Assembly (NCBI GenBank): GCA_017450275.1 | Contig: JAFSVD010000059.1 | Location: forward strand, 1 to 52,716 | Length of the DNA stretch: 52,716 nucleotides | Source of the DNA: Desulfovibrio sp. | GTDB lineage: Bacteria; Desulfobacterota; Desulfovibrionia; Desulfovibrionales; Desulfovibrionaceae | Direction of reading: 5' to 3' | Part shown: positions 8,493-16,455 of the stretch, one piece after another | How the letters are laid out: each line of letters begins with the position of its first letter | Position numbering within the stretch: the first letter of the stretch is position 1 | Translations under genes and position numbers: made by a program | Notes under the pieces: model-generated | Database searches by the model: none | Told to the model about the DNA's origin: nothing | Seen by the model: the letters and a program-made list of their open reading frames with translations, nothing else

Positions 8493-9688
8493 GCGATCTC
8501 CTCGCGCAATGGGTTGAGAATACGGGTCTGAAAAGCCTGGGGGTCGAGGATATTCCACATGTCTTTGGCAAAGACGCGCCCGGAAAAGGCCCTGTGGGGG
8601 ATGGCGAGCAGGCGTTTTTCCGGCGCAAGCACCTGGTAGAAGGGATCCCCCATGAGCACAGAAGCCGTGGCCATCATGGATTGGATCTTGCTCTCATCTT
8701 CCACGCCGCCAGAATCTTTGCCCAAAAGCAGCGTGGGAGGACATTCCAGAGGACTATAGAGTACGCTTGGCAGCGGAAGCGCCGTGGCAAGGGATGCGCA
8801 AAAGATGGCTTCACCGGCAATGACAAGGGGAGCCTCTGATCCAGTGTGGGTCAGACCAAAGGATTGCTTGGTGGTCACAGCCTCCCACAATCGCTCTTTG
8901 AGGATAGGAGCAAAGGAGCCAATAGGCAGTCCAAGCACCGATGGCTGGTCGCACAAGTGTGTCAAAAAGCGCGCCGCAGGCAGAGCGGAGGAAGAGAGCA
9001 CGAGATTGGCATGGGCCTTTGGCAGGGAGGAAATATCCTCCAAGGAGGTATGCAAGGCCAAGCAGGCACCCAGCTGAAAGCCTATGGAGCGAATCCAGGC
9101 GCAGAGATGGCTGAGGGTATTGTTTTCGATATCCAAGGGGCTTGCTCCCAGGATATTGATGCTCGGCTTGGGGCTTTTTGGAAGCCTTTGGCAGAAGCGA
9201 GCGAGCAAGGCTTCCCAGGCGAGACCACAGCCAGCGATATAGGAGTGGATGCCGTTGGTGGGAATGACAAGAACCGGGATCCCCAGTCGTTCTTCCAGTT
9301 CCGCGCCAATGGCTGGCAAATCCGTGCCAATGACAAAGGGCATGGGAGAGGAACACAGCGCGAGGAAGTTGGGCGAATAGATGTGCGCTGCCTCGATGCA
9401 ATTGTCGATGAGTTTCTGGTCGTCCCCCATGATGGCGTCCATCTCTGTCAGGCCTGAGATGACGATGGCGCTTTCCTGCTTGAACCAGCGGGGCTCATCG
9501 AAGGTCGAATAGGTGGAATTGCAGCCCGAGGCATCGTGGACAACGGTTAAGCCCCCCAGTTCATAGAGCGCGGAACACACTCCGGAGGTGTCTGAGGCGT
9601 AGGAGGGAAGATACGTGGCGCAATCGGCATAGGCATCCATGATATTTTCCGGATATTTCCCAGTGGTTTGCTTAGAGGTCTCTTTCAT
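8486..9688 (-). CDS. Nitrogenase component-1-like protein, K-position, module 1
   Basis: A 400-residue component-1 superfamily protein. DASGCNSTYSTFDEPRWF near residue 53 holds a candidate cluster cysteine, and ALCSSPMPFVIGTDL near residue 110 holds a second. These align with DAGGC...FDEPRW and ALVGTPVPAVIGTDL of the paralogue at 5444-6472, which has lost the second Cys. It follows the gene ending at 9800 after a 111-bp gap, the largest inside this run, and precedes the second NifH-like gene, which it overlaps by 7 bases. By order it is the third member of the first H-D-K triad. No strong ribosome-binding site precedes the ATG at 9688. Function unknown. Confidence 0.8.
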   Translation of the reverse strand: MKETSKQTTGKYPENIMDAYADCATYLPSYASDTSGVCSALYELGGLTVVHDASGCNSTYSTFDEPRWFKQESAIVISGLTEMDAIMGDDQKLIDNCIEAAHIYSPNFLALCSSPMPFVIGTDLPAIGAELEERLGIPVLVIPTNGIHSYIAGCGLAWEALLARFCQRLPKSPKPSINILGASPLDIENNTLSHLCAWIRSIGFQLGACLALHTSLEDISSLPKAHANLVLSSSALPAARFLTHLCDQPSVLGLPIGSFAPILKERLWEAVTTKQSFGLTHTGSEAPLVIAGEAIFCASLATALPLPSVLYSPLECPPTLLLGKDSGGVEDESKIQSMMATASVLMGDPFYQVLAPEKRLLAIPHRAFSGRVFAKDMWNILDPQAFQTRILNPLREEIAC

Positions 9689-9799
9689 TCACATCGGAGA
9701 AAATCCACAACCGCAGATCATTCCCAGTTTCTCATCCAAGCAAAGGCTACGATGCGGGTCATACGTTTCTATTTTCTAGAATATGAATGAAATGTGACA
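9689..9799 (-). other. Intergenic gap inside the nitrogenase-like run
   Basis: This 111-bp gap is notable in an otherwise overlapping gene string. It contains the 8-bp palindrome TTCTAGAA within an AT-rich segment near 9770-9790. An internal promoter or operator is possible, but no convincing -35/-10 pair or terminator hairpin was found. Confidence 0.3.
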
Positions 9800-11110
9800 T
9801 TAGTGCCAGCAGCTTGGAAGGCCGAGGCCTTTTTGTTGCAAAACGATCTCAGGGTCTTTGGGCTTTGCCTGGGCCTCCAGCATGGCGGAGGCTATAAAGG
9901 CCTGGGCTCCGAAATCAAGATGCCCCATATCGTTGACCGTATTGACAAAAAAGCGGGTTCCCGACAGATAGGCGGCCTTTTGGCCAATGGCGAGAATGCT
10001 ATCGCCTTCAGGATTGAGATATTTTCGCACACGCTCAAGTCTGAGACTGGGGTGGATGGTTGGGCAGACGCGAAGATCGGGCGCATGCTCTTTGAGCCAG
10101 GCGTAGTCTTCTTCTTCGTGCGGAGCAAAGGCGTCGAGATAGAGGGTTGATACGCAAAAGTGGTATTCGATCAAAAGGCGCGCGAGGCTGAGCGGACTCA
10201 CAGTGGCGGTATAGTCGATGTGGATAGGCCGATCCCCAAGGGTTTTCTTGGCATTGCGGAGCGCGTGATCAGCCCTCTCTTCTGCTTGGCTTGAGGGAAT
10301 GGCTATGCCAAGACCCTCTTGCGCCTTTGCCAGCATGGCCTTGATGGCAGCAGAGGGATAGCAGAGGGGAAGATGGAGATGTTTTCGACCGAGGCGCGAA
10401 CAGGTGCTGGTTGCGGCCAAAAGGGCTTGGGGAGCAAAGCTGAGCATGGTCGCGCTTTGGGCGAGGTTTTGATAGTCAGCAAAGCTTTTGCAGGTTGGTA
10501 GCTCGCGAATGGCTATGCCATGGGCAAGGAGAGCGCTTTTGAGCACGCTGTTTTTTGCGAGCGGCCAGTCGCTGCCAAGGATGGTGACCGCATTTGTGAT
10601 TGGCTGGCAGGGAGAGAGAGCCTCATACATCTGGGCACGGGTGCGCTCTTCATCGGTTGGTCCTGATTTTCGCATGGTTGGCATCATGTGGCAGCCGATG
10701 AAGCGGATTTCTGGGAACGCGCTACGCAGACCCTCGAGCAGCGCCGGATAGTCCATCTGGGTGCATTTGTGGATGCAGGACAGATACACCATGATCAGCG
10801 GCGGTTTGGTGGTTTTGAGGGCAGCGATGACATGGGTGGCAAGACGAAGCGTTGTGGCATCGAGTTCCCCTGTTGCGAGATCATGCTCCCGCACCCCGAC
10901 CCAGTGCATGCGATCCATGGCTCCCATTTCCGCACACGTCATCAAGACCCCCCGCAAGCACCCCCTGGCACAGATATAGAGCAGGTGGGCTTCGGGAATC
11001 TGGAGCGCCATGTGCACAATGTTCCAGGGACCTCTGACCGGGGGATTGAACTCAAGGCCTGAGGCAAAAGGCGAAGGATACTGTGTCTCAGCAATGCGAA
11101 GGCTTTCCAT
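9800..11110 (-). CDS. Nitrogenase component-1-like protein, D-position, module 1
   Basis: The 436-residue component-1-family protein has cysteines at cluster-binding positions: YICARGCLRGVLMTC (Cys47, Cys51, Cys59), YLSCIHKC (Cys112, Cys116) and FIGCHMMP (Cys140). It begins 5 bp after the NifH-like gene at 11116-11880 and is therefore the D-position partner of module 1. It is diverged from the equivalent gene of module 2 (6457-7740). No FeMo-cofactor ligand signature is evident. It could be a catalytic subunit of an uncharacterised reductase or a scaffold for cofactor assembly; the sequence alone does not decide. Confidence 0.78.
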   Translation of the reverse strand: MESLRIAETQYPSPFASGLEFNPPVRGPWNIVHMALQIPEAHLLYICARGCLRGVLMTCAEMGAMDRMHWVGVREHDLATGELDATTLRLATHVIAALKTTKPPLIMVYLSCIHKCTQMDYPALLEGLRSAFPEIRFIGCHMMPTMRKSGPTDEERTRAQMYEALSPCQPITNAVTILGSDWPLAKNSVLKSALLAHGIAIRELPTCKSFADYQNLAQSATMLSFAPQALLAATSTCSRLGRKHLHLPLCYPSAAIKAMLAKAQEGLGIAIPSSQAEERADHALRNAKKTLGDRPIHIDYTATVSPLSLARLLIEYHFCVSTLYLDAFAPHEEEDYAWLKEHAPDLRVCPTIHPSLRLERVRKYLNPEGDSILAIGQKAAYLSGTRFFVNTVNDMGHLDFGAQAFIASAMLEAQAKPKDPEIVLQQKGLGLPSCWH

Positions 11111-11115
11111 AGGAT

Positions 11116-11880
11116 TCAGTTTCCAAAGCGCTCGAACAAGGTTTTTGCGAGATCGCGATAGACGGCGGCTTCTGGGCTTTCGGGGTAGCAGGTGAGCAGG
11201 GGGCTGTGCTGGCCTTCTGCGGCAAAGACCAAGGGGCTTTGGGGAATGGTTGCGAGAATGGGTGTCTCGAGTTTGGCTGCAGCGGCTTCAAGGGCTTGTT
11301 GAGCAAGAGGCCGTATGGTGGCATCCCCCCGCTCGATGGCGATAATACCAGCGAGTGAAGCGTAGCCGCGGCTTTTGAAATTGCTGATCGCCTTGGCGAT
11401 ATTTTCCATGGCATAGAGCGCCATGGCCTCGCCTGAGCTGACAATGGCCACATGCCGGGCAAAGCCCTTGCGCATGGGCATGGAAAAGCCGCCGCACACA
11501 ACGTCGCCCAGCACGTCGTAGAGCACGCAGTCGATCCCAAGCTTCTGCACAGCCTGGGTGCGGGCGAGGTATTCGAGTACCATGCCAATGCCCCGACCGG
11601 CACAGCCAAGGCCAGGGGTGGGACCTCCTGTTTCAACGCACACAATGCCTTCCTCGCTTGTGCGGATGGCTTCTTCCAGGGGGAGGTTGGGATTTGTGTG
11701 CAAAAGCCGGAGCAGGGGGACAATGGCCTCGCCGTGGAAGTGCGCGCGCACGGAATCGGCCTTGGGATCACAGCCGATGTGCAAAACCGTGTGCCCCATG
11801 CGCGCAAGAGCCACAGCCACATTGGTGCAGGTGGTGGATTTGCCGATGCCGCCCTTGCCATAGAATGCGAGTGAAAGCAT
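11116..11880 (-). CDS. NifH-like ATP-dependent reductase, module 1
   Basis: A 254-residue NifH/BchL/CfbC-type iron protein starting MLSLAFYGKGGIGKS (Walker A). The [4Fe-4S] cysteines are present in GLGCAGRGI and GDVVCGGFSMP. It is paralogous to the NifH-like gene at 7737-8492, the two sharing the ETGGPTPGLGCAGRGI block. It lies 8 bp after hydF and 5 bp before its presumed partner, so it forms one transcript with the [FeFe]-hydrogenase maturases. All residues needed for ATP-driven electron transfer look intact. The reaction it supports is not known. Confidence 0.9.
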   Translation of the reverse strand: MLSLAFYGKGGIGKSTTCTNVAVALARMGHTVLHIGCDPKADSVRAHFHGEAIVPLLRLLHTNPNLPLEEAIRTSEEGIVCVETGGPTPGLGCAGRGIGMVLEYLARTQAVQKLGIDCVLYDVLGDVVCGGFSMPMRKGFARHVAIVSSGEAMALYAMENIAKAISNFKSRGYASLAGIIAIERGDATIRPLAQQALEAAAAKLETPILATIPQSPLVFAAEGQHSPLLTCYPESPEAAVYRDLAKTLFERFGN

Positions 11881-11888
11881 GCGTGCCC

Positions 11889-13079
11889 CTATGAGAGGTT
11901 CGGGATTGGGGGAAGATCGGGAAAGAGCTCAAGACTCCGTTGGAGTACGCCCGAAAGATAGGCTATGCAGAGACCGTAATTGGTGACAGCAATGCCGGCA
12001 TCCTGAGCTTTGCGCAGGCGGTACTGCATCTCCCTGGCATTGACCATACAGCCGCCGCACAAAATGACCATAGCATAGGGAGAAAGATCGTCAGGATAGC
12101 CCTTGCCGCTGCTGGCGGTGAACGCAAGGTTTTTTCCCGTATGCTCGGTCAGCCAGCGGGGGATTTTGACCGTGCCAATATCGTCGCACTGGCGGTGATG
12201 GGTGCAGCCTTCAGCCATGAGAATGCGGTCGTGATCTTTGAGATGGGGTATATGGGCAATACCCTCGATTTGCGGCTTGAGCGTTCCCTTATAGCGAGCC
12301 ATGAGAATGGAAAACGAGGTCAAAGGGATCGAAGAAGGCGTCGCAGCGGAAACCCGCGCAAAAACCTGGGAGTCGCAGACCACGAGTTTTGGTGTAATCC
12401 GGGTTAAGGCATGGGGGAGGGATTCGCATGAAACAACCAGCGCCTCTGCCTGGGCTGCCAGGAGATCGCGGATCACCTGTTGCTGGGGCAAGATGAGACG
12501 CCCCTTGGGAGCAGCGCTGTCGATGGGCACAACCAGGATACAGCAGTCGTTGGGCGCAACAAGATCCCTAATCAGGGGGCGGTCGATGGCCTCTTCTTTG
12601 AGCGTGTGGGCGATGCGCTCAATGAGCGCCTTGATACCATAGCCTGTCTTTGCGCTGACAAAGATGTCCTCTGAGGTTGGGGTGAGCGGCAATCGATCGC
12701 ATTTGTTGAAAACAGTGAGCACAGGAACACGCGCCTTGGTGAGCTGGGAAAGGAACGCTGTTTCAGAAGCAGAGAGATGTGTGCCTGCTTCGCCAACAAG
12801 AACAGCGAGATCGGTGTGTACCAATTCGCGTTGGGCTCGAGCAACGCGCAAACTGCCCAGTTCGCTTGTGTCGTCCAAGCCCGGGGTGTCGATCAGAAGG
12901 ACAGGTCCTGCTGGCAGCATTTCCATGGCCTTTTCAACGGGATCCGTGGTTGTGCCGGGTTGGTCAGCAACCAGAGAGAGGGCTTGTCCGGCTATGGCAT
13001 TGACCAGCGACGATTTCCCCACATTGGTTCGGCCAAAAAAGACCACATGCGGGCGTTCGGCTTTGGGTGTCTCGTTCAT
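11889..13079 (-). CDS. hydF: [FeFe]-hydrogenase maturation GTPase HydF
   Basis: HydF is the scaffold GTPase on which the 2Fe subcluster of the H-cluster is assembled before insertion into HydA. The 396-residue protein has an N-terminal GTPase domain with G1 GRTNVGKSS (about residue 16), G3 DTPGLDD and G4 NKCD. A dimerisation domain follows, and the C-terminal cluster-binding residues are GCTHHRQC near 305 and LCGGCM near 353 (the CxH...CxxC pattern). Its ATG overlaps the hydE stop by 4 bases. HydG, the CO/CN-forming partner, is not in the window. Confidence 0.95.
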   Translation of the reverse strand: MNETPKAERPHVVFFGRTNVGKSSLVNAIAGQALSLVADQPGTTTDPVEKAMEMLPAGPVLLIDTPGLDDTSELGSLRVARAQRELVHTDLAVLVGEAGTHLSASETAFLSQLTKARVPVLTVFNKCDRLPLTPTSEDIFVSAKTGYGIKALIERIAHTLKEEAIDRPLIRDLVAPNDCCILVVPIDSAAPKGRLILPQQQVIRDLLAAQAEALVVSCESLPHALTRITPKLVVCDSQVFARVSAATPSSIPLTSFSILMARYKGTLKPQIEGIAHIPHLKDHDRILMAEGCTHHRQCDDIGTVKIPRWLTEHTGKNLAFTASSGKGYPDDLSPYAMVILCGGCMVNAREMQYRLRKAQDAGIAVTNYGLCIAYLSGVLQRSLELFPDLPPIPNLS

Positions 13080-14137
13080 GGCTGTCTCGTTGTGTCGTCT
13101 GGGGCATTTTCTGGGGCATCGCCGCGAGCCACAGTGAGGGTGTGGCCGATGGAGGCGAGTTCGCTCGCAAAATCGGCCATGGTTTGCGATATGCTTTCCT
13201 GGGGTTGAATTTTTTTATCGTACAAGAGGTATTTGGCTTTTTCTTTTTTGGGGGTGAGCGAGGGCATGACAACATTGCAGCCGTGCAAAACCCCTTGGGA
13301 GAGGCCGTTGGGGAGAAGGGTTCGAAGGGCTGTTGTTGCCGGCATAAGGATACGGGGAAAGAGGATGCGGCATAAGCTCATGACAAAGAGCGTGAGGGTG
13401 AAATCCCCGGCAGGCGCGTCTTTTAAATCCGTGTGGGTATTGGGGATAAAGGGACCAATACCGAGCATATGCGGTTTGAAATCCTGGATAAAGGCCATGT
13501 CCTGGGCAATGTCGTCCAAGGTCTGACCAGGGACGCCGATCATCATGCCGCAGCCGGTCTGAAAACCAATGTCTTTGAGCGCATAGAGACAGGATATGCG
13601 GTGCCAGAAGCGTTGTCTGGGTCTGTGGAGATGCTCATAGAGCAGGGGCGAAGCTGTTTCATGGCGCAGCAAGTAGCGCGAGGCGCCGGCATCAAAGAGC
13701 GCCTGGTAGCTCGCACGACTGCGTTCCCCAAAGGAGAGGGTAATGGCGTTGTTGGGAAAACGGGTGCGCAGTTCTTTGATGAGATTGGTGAGCCATGCAT
13801 CGGTTATGGCTGGGTCTTCGCCGCCTTGGAGCACAAAGGTGCGGATACCAGCTTGGTATCCTTCTTGGCAGACAGCCAGAATGGTGTCGAGATCCAGACG
13901 GTATCGGGAGAGTTCCGTATTGTTGGCTGAGATGCCGCAATAGCGGCAGCCCTGGATGCAGTGGTTAGTGCATTCGACAATGCCGCGGTAGAAAATGCCT
14001 GTGCCCACATGGGTTCGAAGGGTTTGGTAGGCAAGCTCTTGCGCTTGTTTGTGATCCTGCTCTTCCAAAACCTCGCGCCATTGAGGCAAAGACAGCCAGC
14101 CCTGACTGGCCAAAAGGGAGAGATTCTTGCTTGCCAT
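13076..14137 (-). CDS. hydE: [FeFe]-hydrogenase radical SAM maturase HydE
   Basis: The 353-residue radical-SAM protein has the CxxxCxxC cluster motif in NHCIQGCRYCG, in the context IVECTNHC...CGISANN typical of HydE. The glycine-rich SAM motif region LQGGEDP follows. HydE acts on HydG-derived iron-cysteine-carbonyl species during H-cluster biosynthesis. Biotin synthase and PylB are the nearest alternatives, but direct linkage to hydF and hydA makes HydE the best call. It overlaps both neighbours by a few bases. The C-terminal tail beyond about residue 320 is Pro/Asp-rich and probably disordered. Confidence 0.93.
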   Translation of the reverse strand: MASKNLSLLASQGWLSLPQWREVLEEQDHKQAQELAYQTLRTHVGTGIFYRGIVECTNHCIQGCRYCGISANNTELSRYRLDLDTILAVCQEGYQAGIRTFVLQGGEDPAITDAWLTNLIKELRTRFPNNAITLSFGERSRASYQALFDAGASRYLLRHETASPLLYEHLHRPRQRFWHRISCLYALKDIGFQTGCGMMIGVPGQTLDDIAQDMAFIQDFKPHMLGIGPFIPNTHTDLKDAPAGDFTLTLFVMSLCRILFPRILMPATTALRTLLPNGLSQGVLHGCNVVMPSLTPKKEKAKYLLYDKKIQPQESISQTMADFASELASIGHTLTVARGDAPENAPDDTTRQP

Positions 14138-14379
14138 TATTTTGCGTACAGGGTTTGTGCTGTCACCCCTGGCAGTTTGCCGATCTTGCCGGCAAGGCTA
14201 CTCACCGTATCCTGCGGGGCATCCAGGACAACAGCAATGATATTAACATGTTTTTGCCGGTAGGGCAGACCCAATCGCCCGATGATGGCATCGCTATAGG
14301 TGTGCAAGAGCTCGTTGATAGCAGCAACACTTTCTGCTTGGCTGACCATAAGGGCGAGGATAGCAACACGCGTTTCCAT
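14137..14379 (-). CDS. TM1266-type iron-only hydrogenase system small protein
   Basis: An 80-residue protein beginning METRVAILALMV, with the compact ferredoxin-like fold pattern (YSDAIIGRLGLPY, HVNIIAVVLDAPQD) of the TM1266 family. These proteins are usually encoded next to hydE/hydG and are annotated as putative regulators of the iron-only hydrogenase system. The fold resembles the nickel-responsive/ACT-like regulator C-domain, but no DNA-binding part is present. I chose the ATG at 14379 because AAAGGAGAT precedes it; a longer frame would run into the terminator. The stop overlaps the hydE start. Confidence 0.85.
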   Translation of the reverse strand: METRVAILALMVSQAESVAAINELLHTYSDAIIGRLGLPYRQKHVNIIAVVLDAPQDTVSSLAGKIGKLPGVTAQTLYAK

Positions 14380-14396
14380 AGGATCTCCTTTAAATA

Positions 14397-14430
14397 GAAA
14401 AAAAGGACACTCCCGGAAGAGAGTGTCCTC
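14397..14430 (-). terminator. Intrinsic terminator/attenuator between hydB and the maturation genes
   Basis: On the minus strand, GGACACTC (14428-14421) pairs perfectly with GAGTGTCC (14412-14405) over an 8-base loop and is followed by CTTTTTTTCTATTT. The next gene's ribosome-binding site begins within about 10 bases of the T-run. There is no room for a promoter downstream, so the maturation and nitrogenase-like genes must be expressed by read-through or from a promoter upstream of the hairpin. Confidence 0.85.
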
Positions 14431-14507
14431 GCAAAAAGATACGCCCATCTTCCATCGCAAAACACGGTTTTTGATGTCAGAAGTTCAATCGCAGGGGAAA
14501 AAAATGC

Positions 14508-14882
14508 CTATTCGTAGGGATAGGGAGTCTTGGAGAACATGGCGAAGCGGGGATTGGGGTAGAGTCCCTTGGCTTTGAGCTGGGCAATGCTCTTTGATCT
14601 GTCAAACCACTTGGTGTGCAGATCTTCTTCCGCCGGTTCACTCAAGGGCTTTTGATAGTAGAGTTTGTACATCTGCTGCACTTGGATATTGTCCTGGCTG
14701 GCTTTCTTGAGAAATTTGTCGTCAGCAGCATAGACAGAGGTGATGCGGCTCTTCATGCAGTCTTTGATATCCAAGATGGCGGCACAGGCCTTGGTTGTCA
14801 TGCGAACACCCAAGAGCAGGCCACCCGCGAGAATACAGGCACCTTTCAAAAAGATACGACGTGTTGTTGCAATGACGCTCAT
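14508..14882 (-). CDS. hydB: Periplasmic [FeFe] hydrogenase small subunit HydB
   Basis: The 124-residue subunit begins with a twin-arginine signal (TTRRIFLKGACILAGG), which exports the folded HydA-HydB complex to the periplasm in Desulfovibrio. The mature part wraps around the large subunit; conserved features include QVQQMYKLYYQKPLSEP and HTKWFDRS. Length matches the Desulfovibrio enzyme (about 123). It starts 9 bp after hydA and is followed by the terminator at 14397-14430, defining a hydAB unit. Confidence 0.95.
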   Translation of the reverse strand: MSVIATTRRIFLKGACILAGGLLLGVRMTTKACAAILDIKDCMKSRITSVYAADDKFLKKASQDNIQVQQMYKLYYQKPLSEPAEEDLHTKWFDRSKSIAQLKAKGLYPNPRFAMFSKTPYPYE

Positions 14883-14891
14883 GCTAGCCTC

Positions 14892-16145
14892 CTAAGCCTG
14901 CTCCGATTCGTGAAGACGTTTTCTGACACTCGCAAAGAGATGGGTCGCTTTTTGATCCGCGTACTCCAGAATCGTCGGCATCAGGGGTTGGCCACCGCCG
15001 CACACGCAGCCACCTGGGCAGGCCATGAATTCAATGAACTGGTAGGGACTGGTGCCTGCGCGCACTTCGTCCAACACTTTGGCAAAGCGTTTGGCTCCGT
15101 GCACCACAGCCACACGGATGGGAATGCCTTTGAGCGTCACGGTGTATTCCTTGAAGCCCTTCAAGCCGCGCACCTGTTTGAAATCCCAGGAATCGGGACG
15201 TTCGCCGGTCACAGCCTGGTAGGCGTAGCGCAAGGCCGCCTCCATCACACCGCCTGTGACACCGAAGATCGTGGCACCACCGGTGGATTCTCCCATGAGG
15301 CTGTCGCGTCCGCCGTTGGGGAGCTTGGTGAAATCGATGCCAGCCTGGCGGATCATGTAGGCGAGTTCACGCGTATTGATGGTGGCGTCGATGTCGCGAA
15401 GGCCATTGTGCTCGTATTCCGGACGCAGGCCTTCGTATTTCTTGGCCACGCAGGGCATGATGGAAACCGTGTATATCTTTTCTGGATCGTAATTGGCGCG
15501 TTTGGCCCCGTAGGTCTTTGCCATACGTCCGTTCATGCCCACAGGGGATTTACAGGAGGAAAAATGGGGCAAAAGATCCGCATGGAAATGTTCTGCATAG
15601 CTTTGCCAGCCAGGGCAGCAGGAGGTGAATTGAGGCAGATCTTTCTTTTCGAGCAATCTGTGGACAAATTCAGAAGCTTCTTCCCAAATGGTCACGTCTG
15701 CGGCAAATTCGGTATCCCAGCAATGGGCAAAGCCAAGTTGTTTGAGGGCAGCCAACATTTTCCCTGTGGTCACGGTTCCCGGAGGAAGCCCGAAGGCCTC
15801 ACCCAAGGCATAGCGGACAGCCGGTGCAGGCATGGCAATGCATTTCACGGATTTGTCGGCAAGCTTTTGTTTCAACTCAGGCACAAAGGTCTGCACTTCA
15901 TAAATGGCAGTCTCAGGGCAATGCACCAAACACTGACCACAGTGGATGCACAATTCAGGATAGAGCAATTGATGGGGTTTACCGACATCGCCAAAAATAG
16001 CACCCGTAGGGCAGTATTCCTGACACGTATCACAACCCACACATTTATTCTTGTCTATCTGGACAAAGAAGAGCTCTTCTCCGTTCGCCCCGCGTTTTGG
16101 GACATTGAGTTCGTACTCAATGTGTTCCATGGTTACTCGTGCCAT
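14892..16145 (-). CDS. hydA: Periplasmic [FeFe] hydrogenase large subunit HydA
   Basis: A 417-residue H2-oxidising enzyme of the Desulfovibrio type. Two N-terminal [4Fe-4S] ferredoxin motifs ([24 protein letters not shown]) are followed by the three H-cluster motifs: [18 protein letters not shown] and [15 protein letters not shown] chose the ATG at 16145 because it begins [12 protein letters not shown], matching known Desulfovibrio HydA, with GAGG upstream; the frame is open further upstream but that part is not conserved. No signal peptide of its own is seen, as expected, because export depends on HydB. It should pass electrons to periplasmic cytochrome c3. A promoter and palindromes lie upstream (16196-16309). 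Confidence 0.97.
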   Translation of the reverse strand: MARVTMEHIEYELNVPKRGANGEELFFVQIDKNKCVGCDTCQEYCPTGAIFGDVGKPHQLLYPELCIHCGQCLVHCPETAIYEVQTFVPELKQKLADKSVKCIAMPAPAVRYALGEAFGLPPGTVTTGKMLAALKQLGFAHCWDTEFAADVTIWEEASEFVHRLLEKKDLPQFTSCCPGWQSYAEHFHADLLPHFSSCKSPVGMNGRMAKTYGAKRANYDPEKIYTVSIMPCVAKKYEGLRPEYEHNGLRDIDATINTRELAYMIRQAGIDFTKLPNGGRDSLMGESTGGATIFGVTGGVMEAALRYAYQAVTGERPDSWDFKQVRGLKGFKEYTVTLKGIPIRVAVVHGAKRFAKVLDEVRAGTSPYQFIEFMACPGGCVCGGGQPLMPTILEYADQKATHLFASVRKRLHESEQA

Positions 16146-16195
16146 TACAACCTCACTGGTAGAAGAAATTGGATGTCCTTCGTGGAAGAACATGT

Positions 16196-16212
16196 GTATT
16201 TTGACAAAATAC
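16196..16212. promoter_or_regulatory. 17-bp perfect palindrome in the hydA leader (operator candidate)
   Basis: GTATTTTG-A-CAAAATAC is a perfect inverted repeat 50 bp upstream of the hydA start and downstream of the predicted transcription start. The shape fits a dimeric repressor site. The family of the regulator is not evident. Confidence 0.55.
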
Positions 16213-16238
16213 GTGGTCTCATTCTTCGGATGTCGTGA

Positions 16239-16262
16239 CGATCGATGGGGAGGTATCGATCG
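16239..16262. promoter_or_regulatory. Hairpin/palindrome in the hydA leader
   Basis: CGATCGAT (16239-16246) and ATCGATCG (16255-16262) form a perfect 8-bp stem with an 8-base loop. It lies just after the expected start of the hydA transcript and could be an operator or an mRNA-stabilising hairpin. Confidence 0.5.
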
Positions 16263-16280
16263 AGTACAATTTGAACATGC

Positions 16281-16309
16281 AGAGTAGACGAAAATGGCCT
16301 CTTTGTAAA
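16281..16309 (-). promoter_or_regulatory. Sigma-70-type promoter of hydAB
   Basis: On the minus strand TTTACA (16309-16304) and TACTCT (16286-16281) are separated by exactly 17 bases. The start point near 16274 would give a leader of about 130 nt carrying the two palindromes described separately. Confidence 0.6.
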
Positions 16310-16383
16310 CTGAGAGACGGATTTTTTTGCATGCAAGCGCTTGGGCACGCACGAGTACAGGGATCGAGGAAAGACTGGCTTTT

Positions 16384-16399
16384 TGGCATGGAATGTGCA
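16384..16399 (+). promoter_or_regulatory. Sigma-54 promoter
   Basis: TGGCATGGAATGTGCA has the invariant GG and GC dinucleotides with 10 bases between them, matching the -24/-12 consensus TGGCAC-N5-TTGCA well. The start codon of the 163-residue gene lies about 45 bp past the expected start point. Confidence 0.65.
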
Positions 16400-16455
16400 T
16401 AAAAACTGGACAGGAAAGCACAATACCAAGAAACCTCGTTGGAAGGAGATGGGTT

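Noticed and set aside
5444..11880. Classical nitrogen-fixation (nif) operon
   Set aside because: No nifB, nifE/N pair or nifV, shortened component-1 proteins and no recognisable FeMo-cofactor ligand context; only the NifH-like parts are close to nitrogenase.
14616..16238. 540-codon plus-strand frame across hydA and hydB
   Set aside because: Antisense of unmistakable hydrogenase subunits; no family match and no start signal.
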